A DNA stretch of 64,000 nucleotides from Morchella semilibera. Lineage: Eukaryota > Ascomycota > Pezizomycetes > Pezizales > Morchellaceae. The stretch spans positions 496,001 to 560,000 of the forward strand of contig WBVU01000005.1 in the NCBI GenBank assembly GCA_009192285.1. The letters are read 5' to 3'. The notes beneath the pieces are model-generated. The model had not been told where the DNA came from. It did no database searches and was given only the letters and a program-made list of their open reading frames with translations. Positions 1 through 11,413 of this stretch are shown here, one piece after another. Made by a program: the position numbers and the translations under genes. The number at the start of each line of letters is the position of its first letter. Position 1 is the stretch's first letter.

Positions 1-793
1 CCACCGTAAGCGTGAAGAATTATTTACCTACGGGGTTTCCCCGATCATGACTTCCTGATGTGGTTAATCTGGTTACTGGGGGGAAGTGTCATTTTTAGAG
101 TGTCAATTGTCAGATTTGACACGCTCTAATGGTCCCGGGAATCCACATCGCATTCCCGCGCCCCGCTTAGCTTAGCTCCGCGCCCTCGGATCGGACTTCA
201 GGCATCGAGATTAACCCCGCACTGCTTCATCTCGCTTATTTCAATCCCGTCTGTTTTCGGCGTATCTGGTGGGGAGTGCGCTACGGGTGTTGATTACTTA
301 GGCCAAGGTGATGTCAATGGTGTGGCGGCAACAGCCTACGAGCAGCACCTCCACCACGAGCAACACTGGATACTAGTTCATGGTGTTTCATACTAGGCAG
401 CTTGACCTTGAAGCTTGAGCCCCTACCAGATATTTTGCAAAGCGTTGGGGACAAATCCCCAAGATAGACTATCTCTCAAATAGGCTATCACAGTGTTCTA
501 GGTACCTCCTAGAGCTACTTGACAACATGGTTCTTCTGATCCTATTCCCGAGACGATTGGGATCAGGCTCTGTTCGGTTGACATTGAGTTGGTTGCGATC
601 TATGGATTGGATAAAAAGAACCCCTCCGGAGGTGATTATTTTATTAGGCCCAATCCATAGATTACAACAAATCTATGGATTCGATTGAATATGAAGAATT
701 ACGTGGTATAAATCCTAGGGAGATCAAAAAAGGTGACAAAAACTTGGTTTCTGGTGGGCGTGTCCTGGTAGCTGAGCTAAATGTGTTGGGCAA
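1..793. other. Non-coding stretch with short inverted repeats
   Basis: No credible gene is visible. A short hairpin lies at 97-127 (arms reading AGAGTGTCAA and its complement). The word ATCTATGGATT occurs at 598-610, inverted at 650-662, and again direct at 671-681, so this is probably the edge of a small foldback element. A short frame from 676 could be an N-terminal piece of the fragment at 794, but the two are out of frame with each other. Confidence 0.4.
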
Positions 794-1051
794 GTGTGGG
801 AGAATTTCTTTTCATTACCGGAGAAGAGAGAAGTGGTTGTAAATGCTTTTAGGAAAATAGGCTTATCTCTGCCTATTGACGGGTCATGTGATAATAAAAT
901 AGCTGTCAAAGGAATAAAACCAGATAAGATTCATATTGGAGATTGGCAAGAAACTGGGGAGGAAGATACGGAAACCCAGGGCATTGATCTTGAACAAGAG
1001 ATTGGGGCCGCGGATGACTTCAATGATGCAATGGATTTAGTTGACAAGTAA
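794..1051 (+). pseudogene. Possible C-terminal fragment of a DDE transposase
   Basis: An open stretch of about 85 codons without a convincing ATG. It contains a phrase of the type VVNAFRKIGLSLPIDGS followed by a GDW motif and an acidic tail that ends in LVDK. That layout (alpha-helical AFR.xG, then PxDGS, then an acidic C-terminus) recalls the C-termini of pogo/Tc1-like fungal DDE transposases, which is family knowledge used by analogy. No catalytic residues are present. A frame starting at 676 runs into it with a frame break near 790. I infer a transposon remnant; an unrelated small gene cannot be excluded. Confidence 0.3.
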
Positions 1052-2299
1052 ATTAATGTATTTGATATCTTCGCAGACTTGGCCTAAAAAATCTTTACCC
1101 TAAGCGCTAGGATGTTTGGGGTTAGTTGCGGGAAGAAGTACCGGCTCCCGGGAAGGGTGATATTTCTTGGGTCCTTTCATATTCTATGGGGTTTGTCATA
1201 CGCGTTAATAACGGGTCTTCTCCTTTCGGTATTAATAGGGGGCTCACCCCCTCGATCTTGTACTTTCTCTTCCTTTCTTCTTTACGCAACGTCTTCTTCT
1301 TCCAGCACTAAAACAGATACATACGTCAAGAATTTGTTCCGCTACAATAGTCAATATCACGAATAGTGGTGACTGAAGGGCGCAGCGGTCCATTTTAAGA
1401 AACAGTGGGACCGCCCACGACCATTCCTCACCCAGCAGTATGTACCTACACAGCTCCCATTCCCCCATCCAGTACTGCCCATGTAACGTATTTCACCGTG
1501 TGCCCGCTCATCAACGAAGAACGCGCCATACAAGGACATTAGCAAAAAATCACCGTCCTCGGCTCCACAGAGGCGAGGGGGCCCAGGGAGTACAGGAAGG
1601 AATTTTGTCCCTGTGGAGGACATATCTCTCGCGGAGCTCACCGAGCATTATTAGAGACTTTGCGCAAATAGAGCCAGCTCCATTTTCCAGTAACCTGATT
1701 GATGCCGATCCCATAGTCTGCCAATCAGATAATCGAAATATAGAGCTGACTCCATTTGTGCAAAGTCTCTATCTGATAGCCTCTGCTCGGCGAGCAAACA
1801 CGTATCTTTTGCCACATTACGAGTCACTTTAGAGCCTTGACCAATTCTTGGCCGGTAGACTGACGTCACGGTGGCGATTAGACAATTGATGCGGCAAATG
1901 GCACCTCGCGCAGGCTAACATGCCGCGCGGGACCGCTTTTTATTCATGCTATCTAAATCTACTCCACATGCCTTCCGCGGAACTGTTCCCGCGGTCTTGC
2001 TGACCGAGATGGGGGAGCCGGAGGGATGGGGTAGACATCGCGCTTAAGTCCGGATGTGGTGGATTTAGATCCGGGCCCCCAGCCCCGACGACGTCAGGGA
2101 TCACATTGGGTGCCTAGTACTTTGGACAGTTCCCTTGGGCTTCCGTGGGGATTGTGGGCTGTCTCGCGGGACCGGTATCTTGTCCGTACCCCAGTTGGGC
2201 ACATACTCAACGACCTGGGTCGGGGTCGTAGTCTGCACGCTAAAGAGTTCCCCGGGCAGGAAACCGTTGTGCATACATACAACTGACGAGGCCTGTTAG
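1052..2299. other. Non-coding stretch with one long hairpin
   Basis: No gene is supported; the reading frames here are short and overlap on both strands. A hairpin with about 30-bp arms lies at 1650-1775 (left arm from 1651, right arm ending about 1773; arm word AGAGACTTTGCGCAAATAG). It looks like a small MITE. At 2215-2275 a stretch beginning GGTCGGGGTCGTAG resembles 37466-37521, so this is a dispersed repeat. Confidence 0.45.
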
Positions 2300-2440
2300 A
2301 GTAGTCTCATATTAGAGCGTATTGGCTAGCAACTTCTGAGTCTTAATATTTAGCTCTTGGCGACCGGTTTTTGGTGTGGATAGCCCGCCAAGAGCTTAAA
2401 ATTTGAGCCCAAAATTCTAGAGTATGAGTATGCCAACACG
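2300..2440. repeat. CTTGGC-type MITE-like repeat, copy 1
   Basis: The stretch carries TTTAGCTCTTGGCG, then a core TTTTTGGTGTGGATAG, then CGCCAAGAGCTTAAAA, so the outer words are inverted repeats around a core of about 25 bp. The same arrangement, in inverse orientation, is at 62500-62612. Related words occur at 27700-27905 and 60840-61012. Repeated structure with inverted ends and no coding capacity fits a MITE family. Confidence 0.55.
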
Positions 2441-4200
2441 TTCTATTGAGAGGTCGTTACATGCAAAGGCCTGCGTCATTGGGGTGCTGATCCGATCTCG
2501 CCCACAGTCACTTGCGAAAAGCTTTAGACAGTGGCCGTGGTTGCAACAGCAGTAGGTGTCTACAGACTTACCCGTAGTATAGTGTCCTATACAACGGACT
2601 ATCGATGGGGTACGGGACTATGACAGGTAGTCTGTTGCAACCACCACGGCTTTTCGAAAGCGACTGTATCCGAGATCCAACTTCCCATCTCAATAATACC
2701 TTCAGTGTCCATAAGGCTGAATATGCATCCTGTTGCAGTAAGCGGGTGAAGGAGTCCGCATTTCTCAGCGCAGATGCGCGATCTCCCTGTGATGTATAGC
2801 CTCCACCGGGCATAAACATACCAGCGAGCATTAAATAAGACAGATATCCATCAAGATTGAGACAATCAGCCTTTAGGTCCGCATTTCTCGGCGTTGATGG
2901 GCACTGTGATCTCTCGGCAATGTATTGTCGGGTTACAAAAATAACTACGCACCTCAATTTATATGGAAAAACAACGGTTTTTGAGGGTATCTTCTCTACA
3001 AATTCCACTCCAAACCATGTTAGGAGTACTACAACTCTAAAACTCGGGAATTATGGATATATGGTTACATTACTAATACCTTGTGTATTTGCGATGTTAC
3101 GCACTGCCAAATTTGTTGAGCTTTGTATGGTTGCAATGTGGGTTACTAAAAAAGGCTCATTCCGGAAACCCACCACTCCACAACCATATCAGATATAGTT
3201 GTGATAGGTATATGGTTCTGTTCCTAGCAATCTGAAGATATTCTATTGATGTTACAAACTCCATGCTGGTATATCTAGACAATATACCCTCAAATGAGGT
3301 TGTCTTTCTATACAAATCGGGGTGCGTGGTTATTTTTGCAACCGGCAGTAGTCCTCATTCCAGTTCTGATGGCATCAACCGGGCTTGCATTGGGAAAAAT
3401 TGGGAAGGTTGTGAGGAATCCGCCCTTGAGTCCGCATTTCTCGGCGCCGATGCTCGAATTCTCAGCGCTAGTTGTGATTGGGCCCGCGGGAAGTGCTAGG
3501 AGGGGGTATTTGCCAACCGTCAATTCCGAGAATTTACAAACTCTGTGTCTAAAAAGTGGGAACCGGAACTGTAGGTTTTCAATTCAAGCGGGTCGAGGTA
3601 CTGGGGGTAGTTATGTCAGGAGGACCGCAATTACCCTGTTTTTACATAACCAAATTTAGCATCATGGGTATGGACATGAAGTCTTGACAGCGTATTCCAC
3701 AGGTAGCGTGACAGGCCGTCTGATTTCCAGAGTTCTTCTGCTATACCGTTAACCAAATTGATTTGGCCACTGAGGGGAGCTGTCAATTTTGCCCCCCGCA
3801 AGTGTCAAACCTGAAGAGTCAACATTCGAAATTGACGGTTAGCAAATACTCCCTCCCAAAAGGAATCACCTGTGTACTATTAAGTATTTAGGTGCAACGA
3901 CCTTGCTGATGCGCTTGTTGGGTGCTGCGCAGGATTGTATTATTGAGGTTCAATTGATTAGTAGTGATATAAACTCTGATGAAGGGAAGCGATACATCGG
4001 TCCCAGGTAAAAAAAACCCTCCACCAGCTCCCCCACTAAAGGCTACCAAAAATCACACTAGTCAAAAAGGAATTCATAGGTATTCAAACCCCGCGCCCCT
4101 ATTGCGGCTAAACTAATTTCAGTTCGGCCGTAACTTTGGGACTCCAACTTACCTTTGGTACCGTTTTGCGCTGCAGCAATGATATTACTCTAGTTATAGT
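2441..4200. repeat. Non-coding stretch with two spaced inverted repeats
   Basis: Two separate inverted-repeat pairs are seen. The first has arms at about 2932-3003 and 3277-3349 (arm word AAAAATAACTACGCACC). The second has arms at 3501-3530 and 3825-3856 (arm word TATTTGCCAACCGTCAATT), giving an element of about 355 bp. The phrase GTCCGCATTTCTCGGCG is also repeated at about 2755, 2876 and 3428. Both pairs look like old foldback elements. I see no gene. Confidence 0.5.
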
Positions 4201-4202
4201 GT

Positions 4203-4342
4203 GGCTCCGGAAGTCTTGAACCTGGTCCTCGGGACGGGGGACGGACAACTCCTTGGCGCGAGGGCTAGGGTTTCTATTGTCAAGAATAAACGTGCCTATT
4301 TCCCCCCCCAAAGCAACAGACAGGTTCAAGACTCCCGGAGCC
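4203..4342. repeat. Small foldback element
   Basis: The arms at 4203-4225 and 4321-4342 are near-perfect inverted repeats (arm word GGCTCCGGAAGTCTTGAACC) with about 95 bp between them. It has no coding capacity and is probably a MITE. Confidence 0.55.
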
Positions 4343-5960
4343 CTACTCCACATAGATTGACGTCGAAAGGTGGACTCATATTATCACATCCACTCGCCCC
4401 CAACTTACATAGCTTGGAAGTCTTGTGAATAAAAAGGATATGACGACGATTCAGGGAAACCAAACCTATGGCTCCAAGAAAACAATCTGCGTATAAATCA
4501 TATCAGCGCATACACGTACATATGGTATAATTATAATCGGGTTAACTTATACTACATCCAAAGATCACGAACCATACACCCCCGCGGTAGTTCTTTTTCC
4601 TCTAGCCCTTTCCTATTGGGTTGATACCCTCCTCTGTTGAACTAATATGCTCCTCTATCTGTGTACCCTCACCCCATTACATGATGAAGATACCAGCTCG
4701 CTGTGACGCAAATATTTCTATAAGTTGGTTTGCTATTGTAGAAGTATACACTCGTGAACGCATAAATTCGTACGCGTGGAAGGATCGATTTACTATTGCG
4801 AGAGTCCGTACTTGGTGCAGTGGAAGGTCAAGGCGGCATACTGCGACTGGAGGTCCGCCTACCAGTAGGGATACACACTCCGAACCCGAATCGAATCTTC
4901 ATCTTCACCATAGTAACGGATATTTCGTAGGTGATAGACAGAATTATGTAGGGGGATCTAGAGGCGGTTCCCCGGCTACTAAGGGCGTTAAACGTTTAGG
5001 GGAATCGAGCTTCAGTTGGTTCCGACGGTTGTCAAGGGCGAATTACATGCATTCTCCTAGCTTCCGGGCCTTATGCGGATCAAAGTATTGCGTTCCGGCG
5101 TTGAAGTACACCCGTGTGGGGGAGGTGAGGAAACAACGACCCGACAACAAAAACCGTCCCTTATAACGAGTTCGGCACCTAGTGAGGCCATGAAAGATGG
5201 TAAATGCACTTCAGAAGCAATTGTATCTACTCTCCTTCTCATTTTGTAACTAAAGTACTTCTCCTCATTCTGGGGTTCGGCAAGGCTTTGTCCCGTCACC
5301 TTTTCATACAGGTGTACAGCCGTGTCTATGAAGTTTTCGGGACCCCCACCATCCCTCCAACTAGGATATCATGACAAGAATGAACTTTTCGTAAGTATGT
5401 AAGTGGAAACACTGCTAAAGGTTGCAAATGTCTAAATAATGAAATTCTAGAAAACCTCTATTTTGGGTGTTTACCCTTGATCCTTTTTCTCGAGTTTTTA
5501 CAATTAATTCTAGTCAACAAATGATCCACTGAATATTAACATAGAACTATCAGAAAACAAATATATAGAACAGAGTCAATTTTACCTATACTGAAGGCCC
5601 TGCCAATATAAGTTTGTGGTTGGTGGAATCAAAAATCGAGTTCGTTGCTCTGGGGGCTCCGGGAAATCCATAGACACGGCTTTTGTTCGGTTGTACAAAT
5701 GTACGAATAGGTTGGTTACATGTGTTTCTAGGATCTACTCTGGCGCATGTTGCAGCAGCCCACGATATAACACAGGCATTGCGCACTGACCAATCAAAAC
5801 TCCCTCACCACAAATGCCCTCACTGCCTGGTTCAGTTCAAATTTGATATCACAGAAAGCCCCTCGATTCCCGCAACTTTTATCATATGCAACGTGGGGGG
5901 GGGGGGGTTTCTTGGCGCGAGGTTTTACATGACTGATTTGAAGCATTTGTCCCGATTCAT
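4343..5960. other. Non-coding stretch, no gene recognised
   Basis: The longest open frame (4621-5166, plus) lacks an ATG start, recognisable motifs and coding-like composition, so I do not call it. A run of 13 G lies at 5895-5907. Nothing else stands out. Confidence 0.4.
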
Positions 5961-5964
5961 AGCT

Positions 5965-6178
5965 ATGTCAGGGGCGTATGAGACATTCGCGAAATGTGAT
6001 CTTCAGTTTTTGCTTTATATTATGTTCGGGTAAATTGTTTACTGCATTATCAGTCTTGAAATTACTTGTAAATGGCATAAACTTCGCTGAATGCTGCTTT
6101 ATTCCAGTCAATCACTTCCTAAACAGGCAACGCTAGTGCATGAGAGAGATTTTGCGAATGTCTCATACGCCTAGGACA
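5965..6178. repeat. Repeat upstream of the lectin gene
   Basis: Inverted arms lie at about 5967-5994 and 6147-6172 (arm word GCGTATGAGACATTCGCG). The interior, from CGGGTAAATTGTTTACTG to AGTGCATGAGAGAGAT, is also found at 24078-24195 upstream of the F-box gene with several small gaps. Here it ends about 95 bp before the lectin ATG, so it probably lies in or near the promoter. It is a MITE-like element or a shared regulatory segment. Confidence 0.55.
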
Positions 6179-6271
6179 TAAATACACCCGTATTTCTCAT
6201 TTACTTTTCATCAACACATCCATCTCTCCTCCTCCTCTCCTTTCGGTATTTTTCCTCCTCAATAACTTCAA

Positions 6272-6805
6272 ATGGCTCACAGTGAGGTCATTGCTGGTCT
6301 AGTCACCGTCTCTCAAGATGAGCACGCTGTGCTCACCATCCTCGGCAAATATGTGGTGGCATCTTACAATAAATCGACCTGGATAGTGCAACCTATACCC
6401 AGTGATAACACTAGAAGGGAGTTCGCCCTGGTTGACGCCAAAGACGGCCAGCAACTCGCATTTACACTCTCCACCACCCCCGATCCGACTGGCGCCTATA
6501 ATATACTCGCGGAGCCACTTCAATGCCCTCCGTCGAAGGAACAATGTTGGACTATGGAGGATGCAAACAGGTGAGAGAGCGTGTTACCTCCCTTTAATTA
6601 CGGTCATTGAAATTAACCACGGCAATTACGTTATGGTAGGGATCTAGATATGGTGGACGCAAGATTGCAAAGTGTTGCGATGAGCAAACTTTCAGTTGCC
6701 ATCCAGGGAGATGTGTGGCTGCCGGAGGGGAAGCCTGTCTCAGGCTTTCCGATCAGCTCCAAAAAGAAGATGAGATGGATTTTTCAATATCACTTTTCAG
6801 AATGA
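6272..6805 (+). CDS. Beta-trefoil (ricin B-like) lectin-type protein, two exons
   Basis: The coding exons are 6272-6570 and 6640-6805, separated by a 69-nt intron (GTGAGA..TAG), and give 154 residues, the usual size of a single beta-trefoil domain. The protein starts MAHSEVIAG. It shows three spaced hydrophobic/aromatic closings of the QxW type: GQQLAFTL, EQCWTM and KKMRWIFQ, the last right before the stop, as in fungal ricin-B-like lectins. There is no signal peptide, so it is probably cytosolic; such lectins often bind glycans in fruiting bodies or in defence (family knowledge). The start was chosen because it is the first ATG after a CT-rich leader. A repeat shared with the F-box gene lies just upstream. 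The sugar specificity cannot be read, and the family call rests on pattern, not on a match. Confidence 0.7.
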
Positions 6806-7933
6806 GAGGTGTATGGTATATCTTGATGGCTCCGGTTGCTGTTGGACTCCAATTTCAGCATTAGGAGGGTTGTGGGACTGGTGGACGGGGGTATGCTTGG
6901 TGATTAGGTAGTCTATATTGGGGAACACTTTTCCATATCAGCTGTCTGCTTTGATGATATTATCATATAGATCCTAGCTGAGCATCTTTATCCATTAGTC
7001 TGTCACTGCAGCAGACATTCTGGTTGTGGGTTCTATAGATATAGTAAGTTAACTAAGATTTGGGTTTTAATTGAGATATATCAGTGACATTAAACCAGAT
7101 TTAGTATGTCATAAGGTTCTCCTAGCTCCTCATGATAGCCTCTTGTTTATATAGTACCATCTCGGTGTACGTACGGTTATGTAGACTATCGAAGCACTGG
7201 GCTGGCGCCGGCAAGAGATCCAGATCTAAGGGTTGACCTTGCTGACAAGTACAAAGGGGTAAATCTCGTTAGCTATAGAAGCCGTAGAGCCGACTCATGT
7301 CCGAGACTGTAGATCTAGAGTAAATTCTCTCCTTCTAAGAGAGAATCGGGGGATTAGAGGGGACGTTGCGCAGAATGTAAGACTGCTGAACAATTCTTTT
7401 CTTCCCTCTCCGATCATGATTCCAGAATCGAGTACAGTAGATCACAACGATAACTCCCTACATCGACATTTCTGTTCCCAGTTTAGTAGACGCGCTCCTA
7501 TCCAAGACATTATTTCACTTTCTTTTCCTCGGCCGGCAAAAACAAAAAATAACACACCCCGATAGGACCGTACCTAGTCCAGGACGCGTACTCTAAACGG
7601 ACATTAACGCCTCTTACAGGTAGGCAGGCAGGCACAAGAGGGAATGCGGCCACGCAATTGAATTGCAACCAGGCAGTCATATTGTAATGGGGATGGACAA
7701 AAGGCCTTCTCGCGTGGGCGCTTCCTCATCACGTCAACTCTATTGTTGAGCCACAAATGCGTTGTCATTTAATACGCAGCAGCAGAAACAATGCAGTATT
7801 CTGCCAAGATCCCCAAACAGCATTAGATGAACCACACTCCCCCAAAGACCCGCCCTTCCAACGTAAGCCATGCCTCCAAACTCCCCGTTCTTACAACATA
7901 ACCTTTAGTCCTTTTGGGTTATTGGGTGAGGGT
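6806..7933. other. Non-coding stretch
   Basis: This is the lectin gene 3' flank and intergenic DNA. No open frame above about 60 codons with coding character was seen, and no clear repeat. Confidence 0.4.
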
Positions 7934-8484
7934 TCATGCCCTGAGTAATAGTTTCTCCGCTTGCACCAATATACCAGCCATCCCATAATATAGGTGTTTT
8001 ACCGCCTGGGCCCAGATTCGTTGAACCTGCTCGAAGGGCATCTCGTGGCCAGGCGTGGTGCGAAGGGGTATTACCAAATAGGAATAGACCTTAACAGCCA
8101 TAAAATAGAAGCTGGAATATTGGTATCGCGTAGTCAAGGACCTACTATACAAGCCTATCGCTGGTCCACCAACTTTCCTCTCCAAATCCGATTGACTCCA
8201 TTGCACCTCTCGCAATCCAAGACGTCGTAGTTGTTCCTCAGTCATATAGACGGGAGCTCGAAGAGTTGAAAGAGGTGTAAGAGAGCTTGAAAGCATTATA
8301 CCTTTACAACCGCCTTTCTTCCCCAAGGGTTGACTGTCTTTCTTTGTCCATGATGTGTAGGCCCATCGTTGGAATGGAAAGTGCACTCATCGTGGGTAAC
8401 AGTAGCAATAGGGCGTCCGTTGGTATTAGCCTGGACCTCTGCCACTATACGTATAAGTTGACCATTCTCACCAGATTCCAACAT
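7934..8484 (-). pseudogene. Decayed DDE transposase (fungal IS630/pogo-like)
   Basis: Read on the minus strand, an upstream frame (8484-8296) gives THDECTFHSNDG, then GQRKTVNPWGRK. An overlapping frame (8386-7934) repeats the same region as SKDSQPLGKKGGCKGIM and continues with SLTPLSTLRAPVYMTEEQL. The phrase HDE(S/C)TFxxNDG..(Q)PL.KKG.GKGIM followed by TP...L.VP is the hallmark of a widespread fungal DDE-endonuclease family (family knowledge). The aspartate of HDE is visible; the later catalytic acids and N- and C-terminal parts are not. There is at least one frameshift, near 8,340. No terminal repeats or target duplication were found, so the element is an old fragment. Confidence 0.55.
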
Positions 8485-9060
8485 TCAAGGTTCTAAGTAC
8501 TCCAACAATTCTATACTTCACGACATCCTAACGTTCATGTCCATCCTTATACCCACCCTTCCGAACCTGCCTCCAGCTTTTGAGATGGTGTACTTAAAAC
8601 AGATTTCTTCTAGTGGTGTAGAATAACGGAGGGGTTCATGACTTTATTGTTTATCCAGGTCCTCAAAAGCAAGTACTTTGAAAGGATATTTTTCCGAGCA
8701 CATGATGAAAGGAGAAGAACTTTGCGTGATGGGGGAAGAAGAAGAATAGAATTCCTACAAGCGAGGGAGAGAGCTCCCTATTTATAGTCCCTTCGTTCAC
8801 TGACTAGATAGCAACCCGTAGAGCCCAAAGGAAACCCCTACGAGAAATACCGAGCATTGACTCATAAGAAACCCTGTAACCAAACCCCATAAAACATAAC
8901 AGAAAACATGACTAATCTTCACGCAACATAACTCAGAATCGCACTACGCCGTGATGAGACCCTATTCGGGTAAGCGAGGTGGTAGGAGCCGAGGCGTGAT
9001 AAGAATGTTGAAAGTGGGGAGAACTAAGTTCTTGATTGTTGGGAAGGAAGACCACACGGG
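8485..9060. other. Non-coding stretch
   Basis: No gene seen. It probably includes further decayed sequence of the transposon to its left. Confidence 0.35.
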
Positions 9061-9065
9061 AGATG

Positions 9066-9459
9066 TGTAAAGGGATATCTCAGAAGTCACTAAGATATGG
9101 CTAATGCTAAGCGATAGTTCTGTAGCGTTTAAACTTGTAATATTGTAGACCGGATTCCGTTCGCTTGAGAGGATGATGATTCCCCTAAGACGACGGGAAT
9201 CCTACTAACTATTTATACATGAAGGATTCCCCTTAAACCCGCTAACTCCTCCAATAGCAAATCTCCCGCAATGCCTCCGCTTACTGCTCCGACTTCCTAC
9301 GAGGTGGGGTAATCAAGAGTCAACTCATGAGGTGTGGTAGTGGTTGCCGAGTTATAACCGAACCCCGCTTCTGGGCGTACATCACTCTTCCATCGTGCCG
9401 TCATACCAGGACAATACCATTGTACTACCAGTACCGCACTTCCAAGCAATCCTGTAACA
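9066..9459 (-). mobile_element. Solo LTR (family A)
   Basis: A 394-bp LTR with TG..CA ends (reads TGTTACAGGATTGCTTG from 9459 on the minus strand and ends at 9066). It is flanked by a perfect 5-bp target duplication AGATG at 9061-9065 and 9460-9464, and no internal region is attached, so this is a solo LTR left by recombination. A very similar copy lies at 63575-63967 in the opposite orientation. The superfamily (Gypsy or Copia) cannot be told from the LTR. The intact duplication suggests moderate age. Confidence 0.85.
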
Positions 9460-9774
9460 AGATGGATGTGGGGTTGTTGAGATTAAAAGAACTCTGGACA
9501 GGAATTGAGAGGGGGCGAAGGCAGAGATGCTCACTTGATTTTTCTTGTCGCGTTAATTGCTTTGCTTTTCCTTTATATTGCTATTTCTTCACTCTTCTCT
9601 TGTGCGGGACCAGCCAATTGCAATCTCGATCGCGGTGGGGGAGCCCTGTGGTACATCGATTTGTATGGTGACACGGTAATCTATCCCGGGTACGGGGATA
9701 AGAAATGATAATTCTGCATGTTTTGGGCTCAAAAAGTGAAGTTATCTTTCGCACTGGATATAGACCGAAATATA

Positions 9775-9930
9775 TCCTAAAAGGACGATATATATATATC
9801 CTGATAGGACGATATATATATATTCTGATAGGACGATATATATCCTGATAGGACGATATATATATCCTGATAGGACGATATATATCCTGATAGGACGATA
9901 TATATATCCTGATAGGACAATATATAGGCA
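9775..9930. repeat. AT-rich minisatellite
   Basis: About seven tandem units contain TCCTGATAGGACGATATA, with a variable number of TA steps, so unit length drifts from about 18 to 26 bp. Each unit is itself partly palindromic (TCCTGATAGGA). Confidence 0.85.
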
Positions 9931-10267
9931 GGATTATGCCCAGTCCCTAGCCGCGCCTAGCTGCCGCGCTCTGCGGAGTCATCACGAACTTTTTCAGCTT
10001 CATCACTCGATCATCACTAAATCACTATATGCATCACCGCCCACATCAATAGCACCTTCAGACCATCCCTTCCATCATTGGGCTTGCCAGAGTTGGGGAA
10101 CACAATAACTACAAGAAGTATTTGCAAATGAATCTGAGCAAAACAGGTTGGGGTTTATCCACTACTGTTCTAATGATCTTGATAGTTGGCATCCATGATG
10201 GTGAGGGTGAGAAGCTGATGGTGATAGCGATGGCGATAATGATAATGATGGTGATGATGGTATTAGT

Positions 10268-10416
10268 GGTTTAGCTTGCTGCCCTGCCGTCCCTGCCGTC
10301 TCCACCGCCCTGCCGTCCCTGCCGTCCCCGCCGCCCTGCCGTCCCCGCCGCCCTGCCGTCCCCGCCGCCCTGCCGTCCCTGCCGTCCCTGCCGTCCCTGC
10401 CGCCCTGCCGCCCTGC
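10268..10416. repeat. GC-rich minisatellite
   Basis: Tandem variants of CCCTGCCGT and CCCCGCCGC fill about 150 bp. It creates open frames of low-complexity peptide on both strands that are not genes. Confidence 0.85.
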
Positions 10417-10429
10417 ATGATAGCCTATA

Positions 10430-11413
10430 CCCCTCTATATGATAGCTTACCATATAGCGATCATAGAAGGGCTCTAGATATTGTATCTTATCGGAGAGTG
10501 GAGATATGCCTATCCCAAAAACTCGTGAAAGTGCACGAGTTACGCAACTGGAGGTATAAAGCATCCTTGGTTTTAGGATACATTAGTATGGGAACAGGAC
10601 CCGAGATTTTCATCCTCTATAGACAATAAGTTATCTTTTCGACTCGTGTACCACAGGGGGAGATGTTGATCTTGGCGTTTTGAGATGTATTCTGAGAAAC
10701 GTTGAGCTTAGTTACGAGCACAAATTAGTATGGAAACTAGTGACAAATTGTATCTAGAAACAGTAAGGAATAGGTGACTACGTCAGAGAGATAAAAAGGG
10801 GGAAGGAAAGGATAGGCTTCTAGATCAAGCAACTTGTCTCTTTAAAAATCGTTTCTATACAAAAAATGTCTTTCTAGTAGTATTTTTGGTGCAAAATGGA
10901 TGCCTCCCTGATTTATACGCAACAAATATCTCTAGTCGGTATTTCAAGTGTCCAAATAGGATTGGATTGACATGGACCACCCGCCCTCTTTAGGACTACC
11001 TACAGACTTATACTAGGGACGTCACAGTAAAGGGTATGGGGGTGATTCCTTTTCTACTAGTATTAGTTCAAAAGATATCGAGCCGGACGTACGTGCAATT
11101 ATGCAAAAGCTACTTAACATCAGTCTTGCGCCCAGTCTGAACTTCTCTGACATCAAGTGAGTACCTCACAAGATCTTCAAGCTTAAACACACAACGACAT
11201 CAACCAAAAGCAGGTTTTGTCAGAGCGAAACTATTATGTTTCTCACCTCCAAGGGGACAGCAGTGAAAGGTAATCTACTGTTAATCATCCAAATGACACG
11301 ATAGCGTGACGCAGCATAATACATAATCATCTTCTGCAACTTGAGATAAATTCTGTTTACCAGACAATGTCTATCTAGATATTCTGGGAGACCTGTGAAC
11401 CCATACCATCCAA
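10430..11413. other. Non-coding stretch downstream of the membrane-protein gene
   Basis: No gene recognised. The open frame at 11220-11504 (minus) is a shadow that overlaps the 3' end and downstream flank of the membrane-protein gene. Confidence 0.35.

Noticed and set aside
2568-3008. A 146-codon open frame on the minus strand
   Set aside because: It lies in sequence with duplicated GTCCGCATTTCTC phrases and an inverted-repeat arm; the repeated peptide words come from the DNA repeats.
4621-5166. A 181-codon open frame on the plus strand
   Set aside because: No ATG at its start, no motifs and no coding-like composition; a frame this long can occur by chance in a window of this size.
10276-10629. 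Open frames rich in Pro/Arg/Gly on both strands
   Set aside because: They are translations of the CCCTGCCGT minisatellite.
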